Shown one piece after another: positions 13,214-25,018 of a stretch of DNA of 64,000 nt. The translations under genes were made by a program, and so were the position numbers. This DNA comes from Chenopodium formosanum (lineage: Eukaryota; Streptophyta; Magnoliopsida; Caryophyllales; Amaranthaceae), in assembly GCA_024500155.1 (NCBI GenBank), contig CM044874.1, positions 3,723,001 through 3,787,000 of the forward strand, in the 5' to 3' direction. How positions within the stretch are numbered: the first letter of the stretch is position 1; each line of letters starts with the position of its first letter. The notes under the pieces were generated by a model that did no database searches, had not been told where the DNA came from, and saw only the letters and a program-made list of their open reading frames with translations.

Positions 13214-13924
13214 TTTATTTACTAATATAGGCCTTACAAAGAAGAAAGAATTGACTCCTGCGCCTTCTTAAGTCATCAAGTTTTTTTATTGATAAGTCAT
13301 TCGTTCTATATGTTCAACCATCGTATAATCATCATTAAAATAAAACACACATATTAATGCCTTAATCAACATTATCAATTTCTCCATTAATAATAACTTG
13401 ATAGTTATCTCAAATGCAGGTTGAAAATTATGCTTTAATTATCTGTAATTTCATGATTTTGCCTTAATTATCTCTTATTTCATTATTAACACATATTTAT
13501 ACATATTTATCATCTTTTACCTCTAACAATGGTTTTATCCATGGCAACGTGGACCCATGGATTTTTCAAGGTCATTTATTGTTTTATAGAGCTTATTCAT
13601 CCAAGATTGGATTTTTCATAGGCATTACAATGTTACCAATACTGAATATGTACCTATGAACTCAGAACATATCTGTATAAACCTTCCCAGAAAATATGCC
13701 TCACCAAGGAACACCTTAATGTTCTTCATACACAATAGGCAAAACTTATGGCAACTGTTCAAATAAAAAATATAAAACCATAATTCATAATCATCCAACT
13801 CTAGGGTGAAGTTGACTAGGTCATAAACGGCAAAAAAGAAATCTGAACAAGGTTCTCTTTTTCATTGTTGTGGATCTTGGCACTGTGAAGTCAACAAACA
13901 AATTTTTATAGCTTATCCTACTAA

Positions 13925-14197
13925 TGTTCTGTTCTCTTCATCTAAAATAATAATATTCCGTCAAAATAGTTTCAATTTAGTAAAAATAAGTTAAGTTTAA
14001 GTTCACTAAAAATAATTTATAATCAGTAACATTAAAGAACAAATATAATAGATAATCAGTAACAATAAGTTTTAATCATTTTAGTTCAGTAACAATAAGT
14101 TATAATAATTTTAGTTCAATAAAAATAAGTTTAATTTGATAAAATTAATTTCGATAAAATTAATTTCAATTCAGCAAAAGGTGAAGAGAATAGAGCC
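13925..14197. mobile_element. Tourist-like MITE (TAA duplication)
   Basis: The left end TGTTCTGTTCTCTTCA and right end TGAAGAGAATAGAGCC are imperfect inverted repeats. They are flanked by TAA on both sides (13922-13924 and 14198-14200), as expected for PIF/Harbinger MITEs. The interior is made of short degenerate repeats around AGTAACAATAAGTT and TTCAGT, resembling the TTCAG-rich elements at 18.8-19.3 kb. No coding capacity. Confidence 0.65.
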
Positions 14198-15409
14198 TAA
14201 ATGTAATTCTAATCGGAACATTCTATATTATAAGACAGCAATGATTTAGTCAAGGAAATGTACCAATGATACACCTACTCACCTTCACCTCCACCTCCTG
14301 CCCTATGCATAGGCTCCAAGACCTATACTATCTCATGCATCCCACAATCTTACAGAATTAGACAGTCCAAACTCCAAAGCAAAGATATGCAAGTTGATAA
14401 AGACAAAAGTCCCTTCAGCAAACATGTCAAACTATACCCATTGGAGACATTCTCGATAAACTTCTCTCAACCCGACGGAGAGACTTCTTAAAGCTAAGCT
14501 CAAACTTCCAGGCTTCCAGCCTATATCCAACTCTTCAAAATCTCACCCTATCATAGATATAGATATAACTCTTGAGGGAAGGGATAACAATCTGGAACAC
14601 CAAATACCATTGCTCCAAATTAACTGATTATAAATACGAGATTAAACAAAAACAAATACACCAGCTCCCTTTCCTCTTTCTCGACATGAATAACTGGATG
14701 GAAAACTCTAGACAAGTAACAATAACAACATCAAATTTCAAAAATACCTTCACTAGTTTGGTTGTCTAAATCTCTAAAAAGCTGAAAATTGTTGTAAAGT
14801 GATTTACACAATTTTTGTTCCAAATTTGACATGTAAAGCTGAGATAACTCCTTGTTCCAAATTTCCACCATTATTCCATCACCTTTGAAACAGAAACCAA
14901 GATAGACCCATTTATATATCCATAATTTACCCAATTTTCTTTTTTCAATACACAAATTTGTACACTTCCAATCCTATTCAATCAATAAAACACCCAAGCT
15001 CCCTAACAAGCTAAATTACTACACAAATACAGTCCCAAAACTTGAATATCACTAATACTGCATCTAAAAGCACTCAGTTTTTATACCTCCCAAATCCCCA
15101 ATTTCCATTAGAAGTTCATAAAGCAGTTTCGACTTCCTCACCATCTGCGAAAACCACAAATATCACATTCAGCTCTAGTCTCAATATTTCTCTCAGGAAT
15201 CGTAGGAGCAATATAAATAAGGTAAAGAGAATATAAAAGCATAAGCAAGAAAAAATAAACTAAAGAATTTTTAAAAAACGAAAATCAAAGAAGAAATGAA
15301 GCCAGATTAAATTAAAACTGGACTATACTATATTCTTGAAACTATCATCAATGACGACATATCCAAAGGCATTAATTTACATTAGAGCATGATCAAAGAA
15401 GAGAATTTA

Positions 15410-16237
15410 CTAAGAAGTCTCTAACCCATACAACATTCCAGCATAATTGTCAATGCTGCCAGGCTTCTTGAAGAAAATCTCTCGAATCCTCTCGAACACA
15501 ACCCATGTGAGCAAGCTATCGGAACCGGCTTGATGCGACTGGCCGACCATTCGCTTCACCTCCAATGCCTTCGCAACACGATCCAATCCACCATACAACC
15601 CATCACAGAACCTGATCATGTACTTAACATCAAACACTCTCCCCCCAAAGAAAATCCGCACCAGCTTAACAAACACACTGAGCTCATTCGGCAATTGCGA
15701 CTGAGTCAACACTTTAACCAGATAACCGAAATCGTAAGCACAGTGAAATGTCAGCCAAGTGATTGAATTATCGTTGCACACCAAACCAGACGACATCATC
15801 AACTCAGCGAATTTCACTGAATCAACTCCAGATTTCAAATTCATAGCGAAATCGATGCCGTGATTTCTCAACAACTCGACGGAATCCGGCGACTGATTAT
15901 CCGTCGTTACATCGAAATCCTTAAAATTGAACTGCCAGATGTAGCCGATCTTAGGGTTTCCGAGATTGGGCAGATTTCCTTTGGAATCCACCAAAGTTAA
16001 CCCTAATTGAATGATCTTCAAAGCATCGACGTTCTGCTTCAACAGTGAGTAGTGTTTCCCCGGAGAAGTGTACTTCGGCCGCGATTCGCTTCCGAATTGC
16101 CGGAAAAGTACGCCGGGAAACTCCGTATCCATGGCAACGAAGGAGTAATCGTCGATCAAAGATCGAATCAACAAAAACTCAGATTCAAGATTATCAGACC
16201 ATACCTCTCGGATCTTAATCGATTGAACAATGGCCAT
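15410..16237 (-). CDS. CAF1: CCR4-associated factor 1 (CAF1) deadenylase
   Basis: An intronless 275-residue protein of the plant CAF1 family, the DEDD-type 3'-5' exoribonuclease of the CCR4-NOT complex that shortens mRNA poly(A) tails. The acidic motifs are visible: MDTEFPG (D37, E39), the aspartate in the TFHCAYDFGYL block, and SHQAGSDSLLT near the C terminus with its H and D. Length matches the family (about 270-290). The ATG at 16237 is chosen because the open frame extends upstream only to a TTG (16276) and residue 1 then falls at MAIVQSIKIREVW, the usual N terminus. Deadenylation in cytoplasm and stress or wound inducibility are family knowledge. The exact paralogue number cannot be told. 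Confidence 0.95.
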   Translation of the reverse strand: MAIVQSIKIREVWSDNLESEFLLIRSLIDDYSFVAMDTEFPGVLFRQFGSESRPKYTSPGKHYSLLKQNVDALKIIQLGLTLVDSKGNLPNLGNPKIGYIWQFNFKDFDVTTDNQSPDSVELLRNHGIDFAMNLKSGVDSVKFAELMMSSGLVCNDNSITWLTFHCAYDFGYLVKVLTQSQLPNELSVFVKLVRIFFGGRVFDVKYMIRFCDGLYGGLDRVAKALEVKRMVGQSHQAGSDSLLTWVVFERIREIFFKKPGSIDNYAGMLYGLETS

Positions 16238-16370
16238 GAAGAATCCAGAACTTGTCGAATTGTTAGGGTTCTTCAATTTTCACTTCTTCAGTGTTGATTG
16301 GAATTAATTATCTGTGAAATTTTGGATAATTTGAATTTCTAGGGTTTTGACGGTCACAGGGGAGAGAGGA

Positions 16371-18125
16371 GGAAGAAATTGAGAGGTTTGGGGTTTTTTT
16401 TATAATGGAAGTGGAAAGAAGAGAGAGGAAAGGAGAGTGAGGACGTGGGACGGTAACTTCTAAACATGGTGAAAGAATGAAAAGGTACATTTTTTAAAAC
16501 TTTTTAAAATTTTATTGACATATGTAAGTAATAGCGTGACTTTTAAAACTCGTTATTATTTTCTATTAGAATTGAATCGGTAATTTTTTGATCGAATGTA
16601 CAAATTACAAACTAAAGATACATTATCGAATAGGATACAATTGTCGATTAGGATATGATATAAACGAGTCATTGTATCGATATAAAGTCTATGTATTTGC
16701 TCCACTTTCAAAGTTTTATCCTTGCATTAGTAGTGTGCACCAAAAATCATTGAATTAGTTTAACAAGGAACCACTTTTAAGTTATATAAAACATTAATTA
16801 TAGAGGGGGATGAAAGATAGAAACTTTCAAATAGTAGAGATGACTTGGGAAAGTAAATAATTTTATTGACATATGAAAGTTTTACCGTGACTTGAATTTT
16901 GCAGTTTTACTCTTTTTACTAAAATTAATCATCTGATTGAAAGTTTCAATTATAAATTAATTGCTTTAATATAATAATCCAACCAAATGAATAATCGAGA
17001 AAAAGACTGATTATATTAAGGCTTCATAATCAATGATGATGTGCTATAAAAAAAGTCATTGTATCGAATCACTGTCATTTCATCCACTTCATTAATCATG
17101 ATGTTTGGTTGATCATTGCGTGCATTAGTTAATTAGTTTTATTGTGGCTAATTTTTTAATCATAAATATGGAGCACTAACCTTACAAAATACTTCGTATA
17201 TTTAGTTATAAACTATCGAATAGATTTTTTTATAGTGGAAATAGAAAAAATAGAGAGAGCGGAGACGTGAACAGTGGAAGAAATTAGGAGGTTTTGGGTT
17301 TTTTTTAATAATGGAAGTGGAAAGAAGATAGAGGAAAGGAGAGTGGGGACGTGGGACGGTAACTTCTAAACATGGTGAAATAACGGAAAAGTAAACTTTT
17401 AAAAATTATTGACATATGTAAGTAATAGCGTGACTTCTAAAACTCGTTACTATTTTCTACTTTGTATTAGAATTGAATTAATAATTGTTTGATCGAATGT
17501 ACAAATTACAAACTAAAGATACATTATCGAATAGGATTCAACTGTCGATGAGGATATGATATAAACAAGACATTGTATCGATGAAAAGTCTATATATTTG
17601 CTCCACTTTTAAAAGTTTTATCCTTGCATTAGTAGTATGCACCAAAAAAAACATTGAATTAGTTTAACTAGGAACCTTTTTAAAGCTACTATTAAACATT
17701 ACTTATAGAGTGGGGTGAAAGATAGAAACTTTCAAACAGTGGAGAATGATTTGGGAAAGTGACTTAATAATTCTATTGCCTATGAAAGTTTTACCATGAT
17801 TTTAATTATGAATTTTAACTCTTTTTACTAAAATTAATTATCTTATTGAAAGTTTCACTTATAAATTAATTGCTTAACTTATAAATCAATTGTTTCAATA
17901 TAATAATCCAAATGAATAATCAAGAAAAAAGATCGATTATATTTAGGCTTCATAGTCATTGTATCGAATAACTGTTATTTCATCCACTTCATTAAACATG
18001 ATGTTTGGTTGATCATTGTGTGCATTAGTTAATTAGGTTTATTGTGGATAATTTAAAAAAAAAAAAAAAAATGGAGCACTGACCGTACAGAATATTTCGT
18101 ATATTGTGTTGTACACTATCGAATA
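16371..18125. repeat. Tandem duplication of the CAF1 upstream region
   Basis: A block of roughly 0.87 kb (16371 to about 17240) recurs as a diverged direct copy at 17278 to about 18125, period about 907 bp. Shared landmarks include GAAGAAATT, GACGTGGGACGGTAACTTC, the AACATGGTGAAA segment, GATCGAATGTACAAATTAC and GATGTTTGGTTGATCATTG. Copy 1 includes the CAF1 leader and TATA. Partial third pieces of the AGAGAGAG..GACGTG part appear at about 17235-17277 and 18735-18775. The copies differ by many substitutions and small indels, so the duplication is not recent. Confidence 0.85.
16398..16404 (-). promoter_or_regulatory. Probable TATA box of CAF1
   Basis: Read on the minus strand, TATAAAA lies about 160 bp upstream of the CAF1 start codon, with a C/T-rich leader between them as is common in plant 5'UTRs. 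The position would put transcription start near 16370. This box lies at the edge of the duplicated segment; the second copy at about 17305 is degenerate. Confidence 0.5.
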
Positions 18126-18129
18126 ACAT

Positions 18130-18735
18130 AATTTTTCTGGTTTTTACCTTAGGAGGGTTTTTTGGTTCCCCCTAGGGTTTCCCTTTGGAAGGGTTTTTCT
18201 AGTCTCCATTGCTAGATTTTTTTCTGCTTTTTTGAAGGTTTTCCTTCACTCTTTTTCTTTTCTCTCTTTCTCTTTCATCTATTTTCTACTGATTTCAATT
18301 GTAAATTTTTTGTAGGGCTTCCACCGGTGTTTTTACTGATGGTAAGCCCCAAAAAACTTTTTAATTGCTTTCAATAAATGGATCTCATATTTATGATGGT
18401 GTTTATTCAATTAGGGTTTTTTTTCTTTGTTTGTTCGTGTACTAAAGTTTGAAGATTTAGGGTTTCATCGTCTCCGAAAGTATCTAGAATGTCATATGAG
18501 TTTTTTCACCCAAACAACTACTCATCCGTGGATCTCAAATCAAATTAGTGCTAACTCACATATTGTATTGCTTCGGATAAAGTTTTTTAGTAAGGCGATC
18601 GTTGATCGAATCTACGATGTAAGTAGTTCTATGGTGATTTGTACTTGTGTTGGAATTTATATTTCCTAGTAATTGTTTGTAAGTACCGTTTGACTATTTT
18701 TCATTAATGAAATCCTTTTTCTTCTCGTCAAAGAG
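18130..18735 (+). mobile_element. LINE-like 3' end, 5'-truncated (tentative)
   Basis: The end of this stretch reads like the 3'UTR of plant LINEs: TTTGTAAGTACCGTTTGAC, then CATTAATGAAATCC, then CTCGTCAAAG running into a GA repeat where a poly(A) would be expected. An 80-codon open frame at 18427-18669 shows no recognisable domain. No reverse transcriptase motif is present, so the call rests on the 3' end only. Confidence 0.3.
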
Positions 18736-18778
18736 AGAGAGAGAGAGAGAGTGAGTGAGTGAAGACGTGGACAATGAA

Positions 18779-18966
18779 GGGCCTGTTCATATTTACTTAT
18801 TTTCAGTTCAGTTCAGCTCCAATCAGTTCAGTTCAGTTCAGTTTTATGCATTTTAATTTTTCAGTTCAGTTCAGTTCAGTTTAACTCAGCTCCAATCAGT
18901 TCAGTTCAGTTCAGTTCCAATCAGTTCAGTTCAGTTCAGCTCAGTTCAGTAAATATGAACAGGCCC
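18779..18966. mobile_element. Tourist-like MITE with TTCAG arrays, copy 1
   Basis: Termini are perfect inverted repeats starting GGGCCTGTTCATATTTACT and ending in its complement ..AACAGGCCC. GAA flanks both ends (18776-18778, 18967-18969), a 3-bp duplication. The interior is almost only the pentamer TTCAG in short arrays broken by AGCTCCAATCAG spacers. The GGGCCTGTT terminus and 3-bp duplication point to PIF/Harbinger. No coding capacity. Confidence 0.85.
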
Positions 18967-19024
18967 GAATTTCAAACACATACAAGAGAAAGAACAAAAT
19001 AGTCATATTTTTATAACATGGTAA

Positions 19025-19271
19025 GGGCCTATTCATATTTACTTATTTTCAGTTCAGTTCAGTTCAATTCAGCTCCAATCACTTCAGTTCAGTTCAGTTC
19101 AGTTCAGCTCTAATCAGTTCAGTTCAGTTCAGTTCAATTCAGTTTTATGCATTTTAATTTTTCAGTTCAGTTCAGTTCAGTTTAGCTCCAATCAGTTCAG
19201 TTCAGTTCAGTTCAGCTCCAATCAGTTCGTTCAGTTCAGTTCAACTCAGTTCAGTAAATATGAACATGCCC
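19025..19271. mobile_element. Tourist-like MITE with TTCAG arrays, copy 2
   Basis: Same family as the element at 18779-18966, in the same orientation and only 58 bp away. It is longer (247 bp) because its TTCAG arrays are expanded. Ends are GGGCCTATTCATATTTACT and ..ATGAACATGCCC, flanked by TAA on both sides (19022-19024, 19272-19274), the canonical PIF/Harbinger target duplication. Confidence 0.85.
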
Positions 19272-19275
19272 TAAA

Positions 19276-20016
19276 TCTAATATATATATAAATAAGGTAG
19301 GCATTTTTCGAGAGCATTCGACGTGCCACATAAGAAAAGATATTATTTTGACCAGTGAAATTTTAGATTAATAATTTATTTTAGAATTAAAAAATTCACT
19401 TGCCACCTAAGAAAAAGTGACGAATAAGATTTAAGAATTTTGCCACATAGATAAAAATAACGAATTGTGAACAATTAAAATTTAATTTATTTAAAAAAAC
19501 TAATAATTATCTTTTTTACATATATGGATGTAAATCTTTGATCGTAAATATCTTTAATCTCTCCCTAGCAAATATTATAAAAATTAGATATTAAAAATGT
19601 ATTCATCAAAACGAATAAAACTAAATCTCATATCACTATGTTTTTCCTTATATACAAAGAGAAATTTAGAAGATTTCCCCTTATTTTTTTAATAGTTAAA
19701 AGATTTTAGATGACACTATCATTTTGAAACAGAACGAGTATATAAAAAAACGCATTTGCAAAGAACTTATTTTAATTGTCATTTATTTTTTATTAAGCAA
19801 AATTGAAGAATAAGGTTTGGGATTTTAAATTCAAGCGCCACGCAAAATAAATAAACCTACAAAAGATAAGTTTAGTGTTAAAATTAAAAAAAAAAAAATT
19901 ATCTTATGATATTAGGAATTTTATTCAAATATCCGATGAATGATCTTCATATAAAAAAATCTTAAATTAATTAAAAATATTTACTAGAATCGTGCATCGC
20001 ACGGAGTTATATCTAG
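19276..20016 (+). mobile_element. Non-autonomous Helitron candidate
   Basis: The 5' end is TC after an A (TCTAATATATATATAAATAA). The 3' end has a short GC hairpin CGTGCATCGCACG followed 9 bp later by CTAG, then T. A TC start, a hairpin about 10 bp before CTRR, and insertion between A and T with no duplication are the hallmarks of Helitrons. The 741-bp body is AT-rich and encodes no Rep/helicase. It sits 4 bp after the second Tourist MITE. Confidence 0.65.
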
Positions 20017-21648
20017 TATTCAATAACAACAACAAAAAAAAAAAAAAAAAAAAAATTATTGACATATGCAAGTTTTACGGTGACAATCACCGGCTACAAC
20101 TCTCGAATATTAATTGATAAATCGGCCTTAAGTAGTTCATCAAACTAATTTATGGAAAATTGAGCACCACTTCATGACGCTTGTGATCATCTCCATAATT
20201 TATGATAATTGCATAACAATATAAGAATATCATGATCAATGTGCGGCACAAGGAGTATCAATTCATTTGTTTGGTACCAAACATCCAACATTTATATAAT
20301 TTGGCTGCCAACTTTATTTAATAGCCTATGCTTAATCATATAGTTAATGTTCATGCATCACATAGTACTGGAAATTATTATTTAAAATGAACCTAGTGGT
20401 TTTGGTACGTTGTGTTTTGATGTTTCTCTACTTTTTCGTTTAGCTTTAATTAATTGTTTGTCATGTTAGATAATGAAACTATAGCCTAAAGTCTTCATGT
20501 GTATAATTAATAATATAAGTACATACATTGATCAGGAAATTAAGGAACGCAATCATTTGGATTCTAAGCAAAGCGTCAAGTATGGCCTCTCCTCTGTTGT
20601 ATCTTTATTTATCTAACCATAAACATTATTGATTTTTGGACTAGCCTCTGTTGTATCTCATTGTTACCGCAACTATTTATATAGTGCACAGCAATACATC
20701 AACATACATCAGCCACGAGGATTGAGAATAAACCTAAGATAGCTTAGGTGACCTCTTGGGAAATCCTCGTGTTGATTCATGTAGCCAACCCCACTTATGA
20801 GATTAAGGTGTTCAAACAAGCAAACAAAACAATAATACATCAACAATATTGCTAAAAATCTCTTTCCTTGTGGCAATGTTTCATTGTACAATAAATGAGA
20901 AAATATAAGTTCTCAACATAAGAAACATTGTATGTTTCTGGAAAAAAGGCATTTTGGTTTTTTATTGGTTGAAAAATACCCACCACTCTCAGCTTCTCTT
21001 TCCTCAACCATGAATTTTGAGCGGTTTACGACAATGGAAATTGAATATTTCTTTAACAATAGAGGGAAAAATTTCAAACAATGGCAAAACTCTTCTATTT
21101 GGGGTTAATCATACCCTTAATTCATACTTCCTCTGTTTTTTTTATTGTTGCAACACTTCTCTTTTTACCCTTTGCCGATACATGCTTTCAATCATTAATA
21201 TCTTTAGTTACCAATGTATAGAAATTATAAACATTAGATATTTAAATAGTACAAATCGAGACGAATCTAACATAATCCCACGTGACTATATTTTTGTTAA
21301 CATATAAATCATCAAAGCGAGTCAAAGTGAACCACATAAATAGTGTACAAGTCATAGTGTTGTAAGTATAAAGAAACGGAGAAAGTATATGTTTCTTAGG
21401 GTTTTTCATTAATTTCAACGGCGAAGCCGCCAGATTTGATGGTGTTGTGGTACTGGTGGTGTCGGGAATGGTGTTGAATATGGTGATGGGGCTTGTCTTC
21501 CATGGATGAGTCAAAAGGTTAAATAAGGAATGATGAAAATGGAAGGGGGAGGAAGAAGATGACTTAAAAAGATAAAAATAATAAAGTTGCCACTATTTAC
21601 AGACTTGCCTTGAGAAAGAGAGGCAAGCTCACAATAAATTATCATGTA
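20017..21648. other. Intergenic DNA without recognised genes
   Basis: AT-rich sequence with a short A run just after the Helitron. Open frames at 20709-20891, 21017-21307 and 21242-21514 show no family resemblance, no codon bias I can trust and no splice context, and are not called. Confidence 0.4.
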
Positions 21649-21656
21649 CTTCCTAC

Positions 21657-21699
<43 letters not shown>

Positions 21700-21923
21700 C
21701 TAGAGATGGGATCGCGCGGAGTTTTGGGAGGTTTAATAAAATAAGATGTTAGTGGAGTATATAAGTTTATTATTTTTTTTTATTGAAAAGTAAGTGGTGT
21801 GAGAGGGAGTAGAGACCATTGAAGAAGTCATAATTGATAAAGTAAGAAATTGTAGGGACATTAATTGGTAAAGATATATTATTAAATTGTAAGAGATTGT
21901 AGCTTTAAAAAAAACGTAGGGAG
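21649..21923. mobile_element. Stowaway-like MITE
   Basis: Left end CTTCCTACGTTTTT after TA (21647-21648); right end AAAAACGTAGGGAG before TA (21924-21925). The inverted termini and TA duplication fit Stowaway (Tc1/mariner). A long T run at about 21661-21696 near the left end may vary in length. No coding capacity. Confidence 0.65.
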
Positions 21924-23067
21924 TATAATGGGTGCAGTCCATGTAAGGCCATACCTCATGCCAAGCCCACGTTCTTTGGGATTAGATAGGCCAAGCCCAT
22001 GACCCAATCACGAGCTAAATGTAACACTCTAGAAATTTCTTTCTTTTAAAATAGCTATTTTGCCCTGTTTAAAACTTTAAATAGGAACATTTAAGATATG
22101 ACCGCCACTGTGAAAATGGCTAAGGCAACTATCAAAGACACACGGCGGAAGACTAATTTCAAAACCGTTCAAAACAATTCAACTTGAAAAGTCAACCAAC
22201 AAAAGTAAAGTCAAACCAAAGTCAAACAAAGTAAAATAAAATCAGCATATAACTTGGAAATAGACCCTTATTAAAACCAAACCAACTTCAAAACTTTGCA
22301 TTAGTCTCATGCATAATAATATCATAAATCATAAAAGCATTAAACACATCATATACTTATTGAAACTAGCATGATTCGCTCTTCACTCATGCCCATTCAT
22401 GAATATGCTTCATCACCTGAAAAATTTCTCTCAACTTGTTTCCACTACTCTCCATTAAAAATGGGTCATCATAGGGCCAAGATAAAGACAAGGCCAACAA
22501 ACACACCAAACACACACAATCAGCAAAACTGAGTACATAAGCGTAATTAACACACTAACATGCATTTATTGTTGCACCTGTTTTTCAAGCATCCAACATC
22601 CAACAAACTTCTCAACTAGACAACTACATAATTTTTTTAGCGTTGATTACGCATCGAACGGGTTTCCCAACTAACCTCCCCCAATAAATTGAGGTTACTG
22701 ACACGGAAACTAACTGTGCCAGCATCAATAACCACTAGTAAGTGGCGGAATTCCTGCGCATAATAATAATACAAGGAATGTACAGCTCCTGTACTCCAGT
22801 AGAAGTTATGGTTAAATATAAAACCCCATAACTCGATCTCCCCATACGTTCATACTCAAGGTATATACGTTCCAAGAGTTTTGGTGCGTAATCTCTTTCA
22901 CTTTACATTATTTACATATTATTAAACTTGGTGATGACTCTCAAACCATAATCATACAACCAACAATAATTATTCAAACAATAAAACATACCAATTTAAT
23001 TCTTGAATAATTAGTGACCACATAAAATTTAATGTTGAACCCTTTTTAAATCTAAATCGGTGCCAAT

Positions 23068-23637
23068 TAGGGGTGAGCAAACTGGGTACCCGGTCAAAAT
23101 TTTAGGACCCGAACCCGGACCCGGAATTGATTGGAACCGGGTCCTAAAATTCGGAACCGGAATTGGAATTGGTTCAACCGGGTCCTAAAATTTAGGACTT
23201 GGAATTGAAACCACCGGGTACCAGCTCCGGTTCCGAGTACCCACTTATGTAAATAATTATTAAAATATAATATAAATTATGATACTTATTTAAGTTTATT
23301 TTTATTTTTAACGTTTAACACTTGTATTTATATGTACATTAAGATATTTTATTTATGTTAGGAATTAAAAATATTTTTTTTATTTTACTAACTAGATACA
23401 TTTAACATAATTTTATTGTAAAAAAAACTTATTTAGTGTAGCATATGTTAGTTAACCGGGTATCCAACCGGTTCCGGGTCCAAAAAATCAAGAATTGGAA
23501 TTGGAACTGGTTGCAACCAGTTCCTTAATTTATTACCCGGAATTGGAACCACCGGATCCAATTCCGGCTTCAGACCCACCGGTTCCGGATCGGTTCCAAT
23601 TCCAATTCCGAGTACCCGGAATTTTTGCTCACCCCTA
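23068..23637. mobile_element. hAT-like non-autonomous element
   Basis: Inverted termini TAGGGGTGAGCAAA and TTTTTGCTCACCCCTA. The flanks are GTGCCAAT (23060-23067) and GTGTCAAT (23638-23645), an 8-bp duplication with one change, diagnostic of the hAT superfamily. Both subterminal regions are rich in CCGGAATTGGAACCGG-type motifs in opposite orientation, where hAT transposases usually bind. The middle is AT-rich and non-coding. Confidence 0.85.
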
Positions 23638-25018
23638 GTGTCAATGACACCTTAAACGCATAAAGCGCCACAAATCATATCCCTTGGTGTTAAAAACACC
23701 TTAAGTTATTCCTCTTGTACAATGACACTAAGACACCAACATACAATTTATTCTTCGTGTACATAGACACGTACATAGCTCCTTTCCCATGCTTAAAGCA
23801 TCAATAAAAAGTTATATGAACTATAATAAAATTCTCTTTTAATATTCCAAGCCAATTTAAACATTTAGTTTAATTAAACATGCTCTCTAACATGCCATAA
23901 ACAAAAGTATGGTTCATAAACAATATTCCAAACTATAATTTTCCATCCATTAATCCATCACAAATAAATCATGCTTCATAATTCAATCACCAATAACAAC
24001 CAAATCATAATTTCCATTTCAAATCTAGCATGATACTACTTGTAATCAATTAAACACATTTAGCATGCTACTACATCAAGAAAATTATGCTAAGTACGCG
24101 AACGTACCTTGTATACGATCTTAAAATCGCCACGACTAATAGAAATCATTCACTTCGAAGTCTCCTACAATTTAAAATCATAGAAGAGTATTAAAATCCT
24201 CTCTACACAAATTTTCAGCAATATATACCATTTTTAAACCCCTCATAATTTAATTAAAATAAGCTGAAATTATGTTTAAAACATCATACTTTAATCCCAA
24301 TTAATGGGTAATTGAAATTCCTTGAAGAAACTTGATTTTTATTGCACTACCAAAAATTTCAGCATTATAATTTAATGAAAACTTGCTGTAATTAGGCCTT
24401 AAAACACTTAAATCAAAGGTTTAAACCATTGTATATCATAATCCTTCAATTATTAATAATTTAAGAATCTAGGGTTTCAAAAAATTGGGGCTTTTCAAAT
24501 AAAAATAAAATATGAAAATTAATTTACACGATACTCATAATCAAACATCATAATCTAATCACAAAACTCATAATTAATAATTACATCTAGGATTAAACTA
24601 GTTTTTAAAACAAAATATTTAATTTTTATTTTTTTTGTTTGAATAGGGTCGAGCAGCGATAGCCACTGTTGGCTGCTGCCAGCGTCGGTGGCAACCTGCT
24701 GCTGGAGGCTGGTGCTGCCGGTGGCCGGCGGCCTACCGGTGGTGTTGGTGGCCGACGGTAAGGGTGAGGGCCGAGAAGGGGAATGGAATAAAAGAAAGAT
24801 AAAGAAAAAAGAAAAATTAGGAGAAAGGGAGAGAAGTTTACCTTGGGTTTTCTCCACTCTGGGAAAAGTTTGATTTGTCTCAAGTGTTGAATATTTATAT
24901 CCCTTCTCTAAAAACCCTTCTTCCTAAACTTTCCCTTTTTTAATCTTTTCTAATCCCTTCCCTAATAAAACTTTACTAAAATAAAACTTTCTTAAATTAA
25001 ACCCCAATTTAAATAAAA

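Larger units (their letters stand above)
7131..15409 (-). other. Intron-like, possibly transcribed region downstream of CAF1
   Basis: Over about 8 kb the plus strand is rich in A and poor in T runs, so the minus strand is T-rich as in plant introns and UTRs. Several minus-strand segments have good splice consensus. One (9956 to about 10040) ends CAG|GTGAGT after an open frame of about 27 codons. A pair (7658-7693 and 7388-7437) has CAG acceptors and a GT|GTAAGT donor, and joins into an open frame that stops at 7388. These could be 3'UTR introns of the CAF1 gene, a separate small-exon gene, or chance. I recognise no protein family in them. MITEs, a SINE and tandem duplications inside are listed separately. 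Confidence 0.2.

Noticed and set aside
16238..16276. 13-residue N-terminal extension of CAF1
   Set aside because: It begins at TTG, not ATG, and the family starts at the MAIVQ methionine.
18779..19271. TTCAG arrays considered as a CRISPR or satellite array
   Set aside because: Plant sequence, no constant repeat/spacer structure; the arrays lie inside MITEs with TIRs and 3-bp duplications.
24555..24883. Proline/serine-rich minus-strand frames with a signal-like start
   Set aside because: They lie inside a solo LTR, in GC-rich leader-like sequence, and overlap in several registers.
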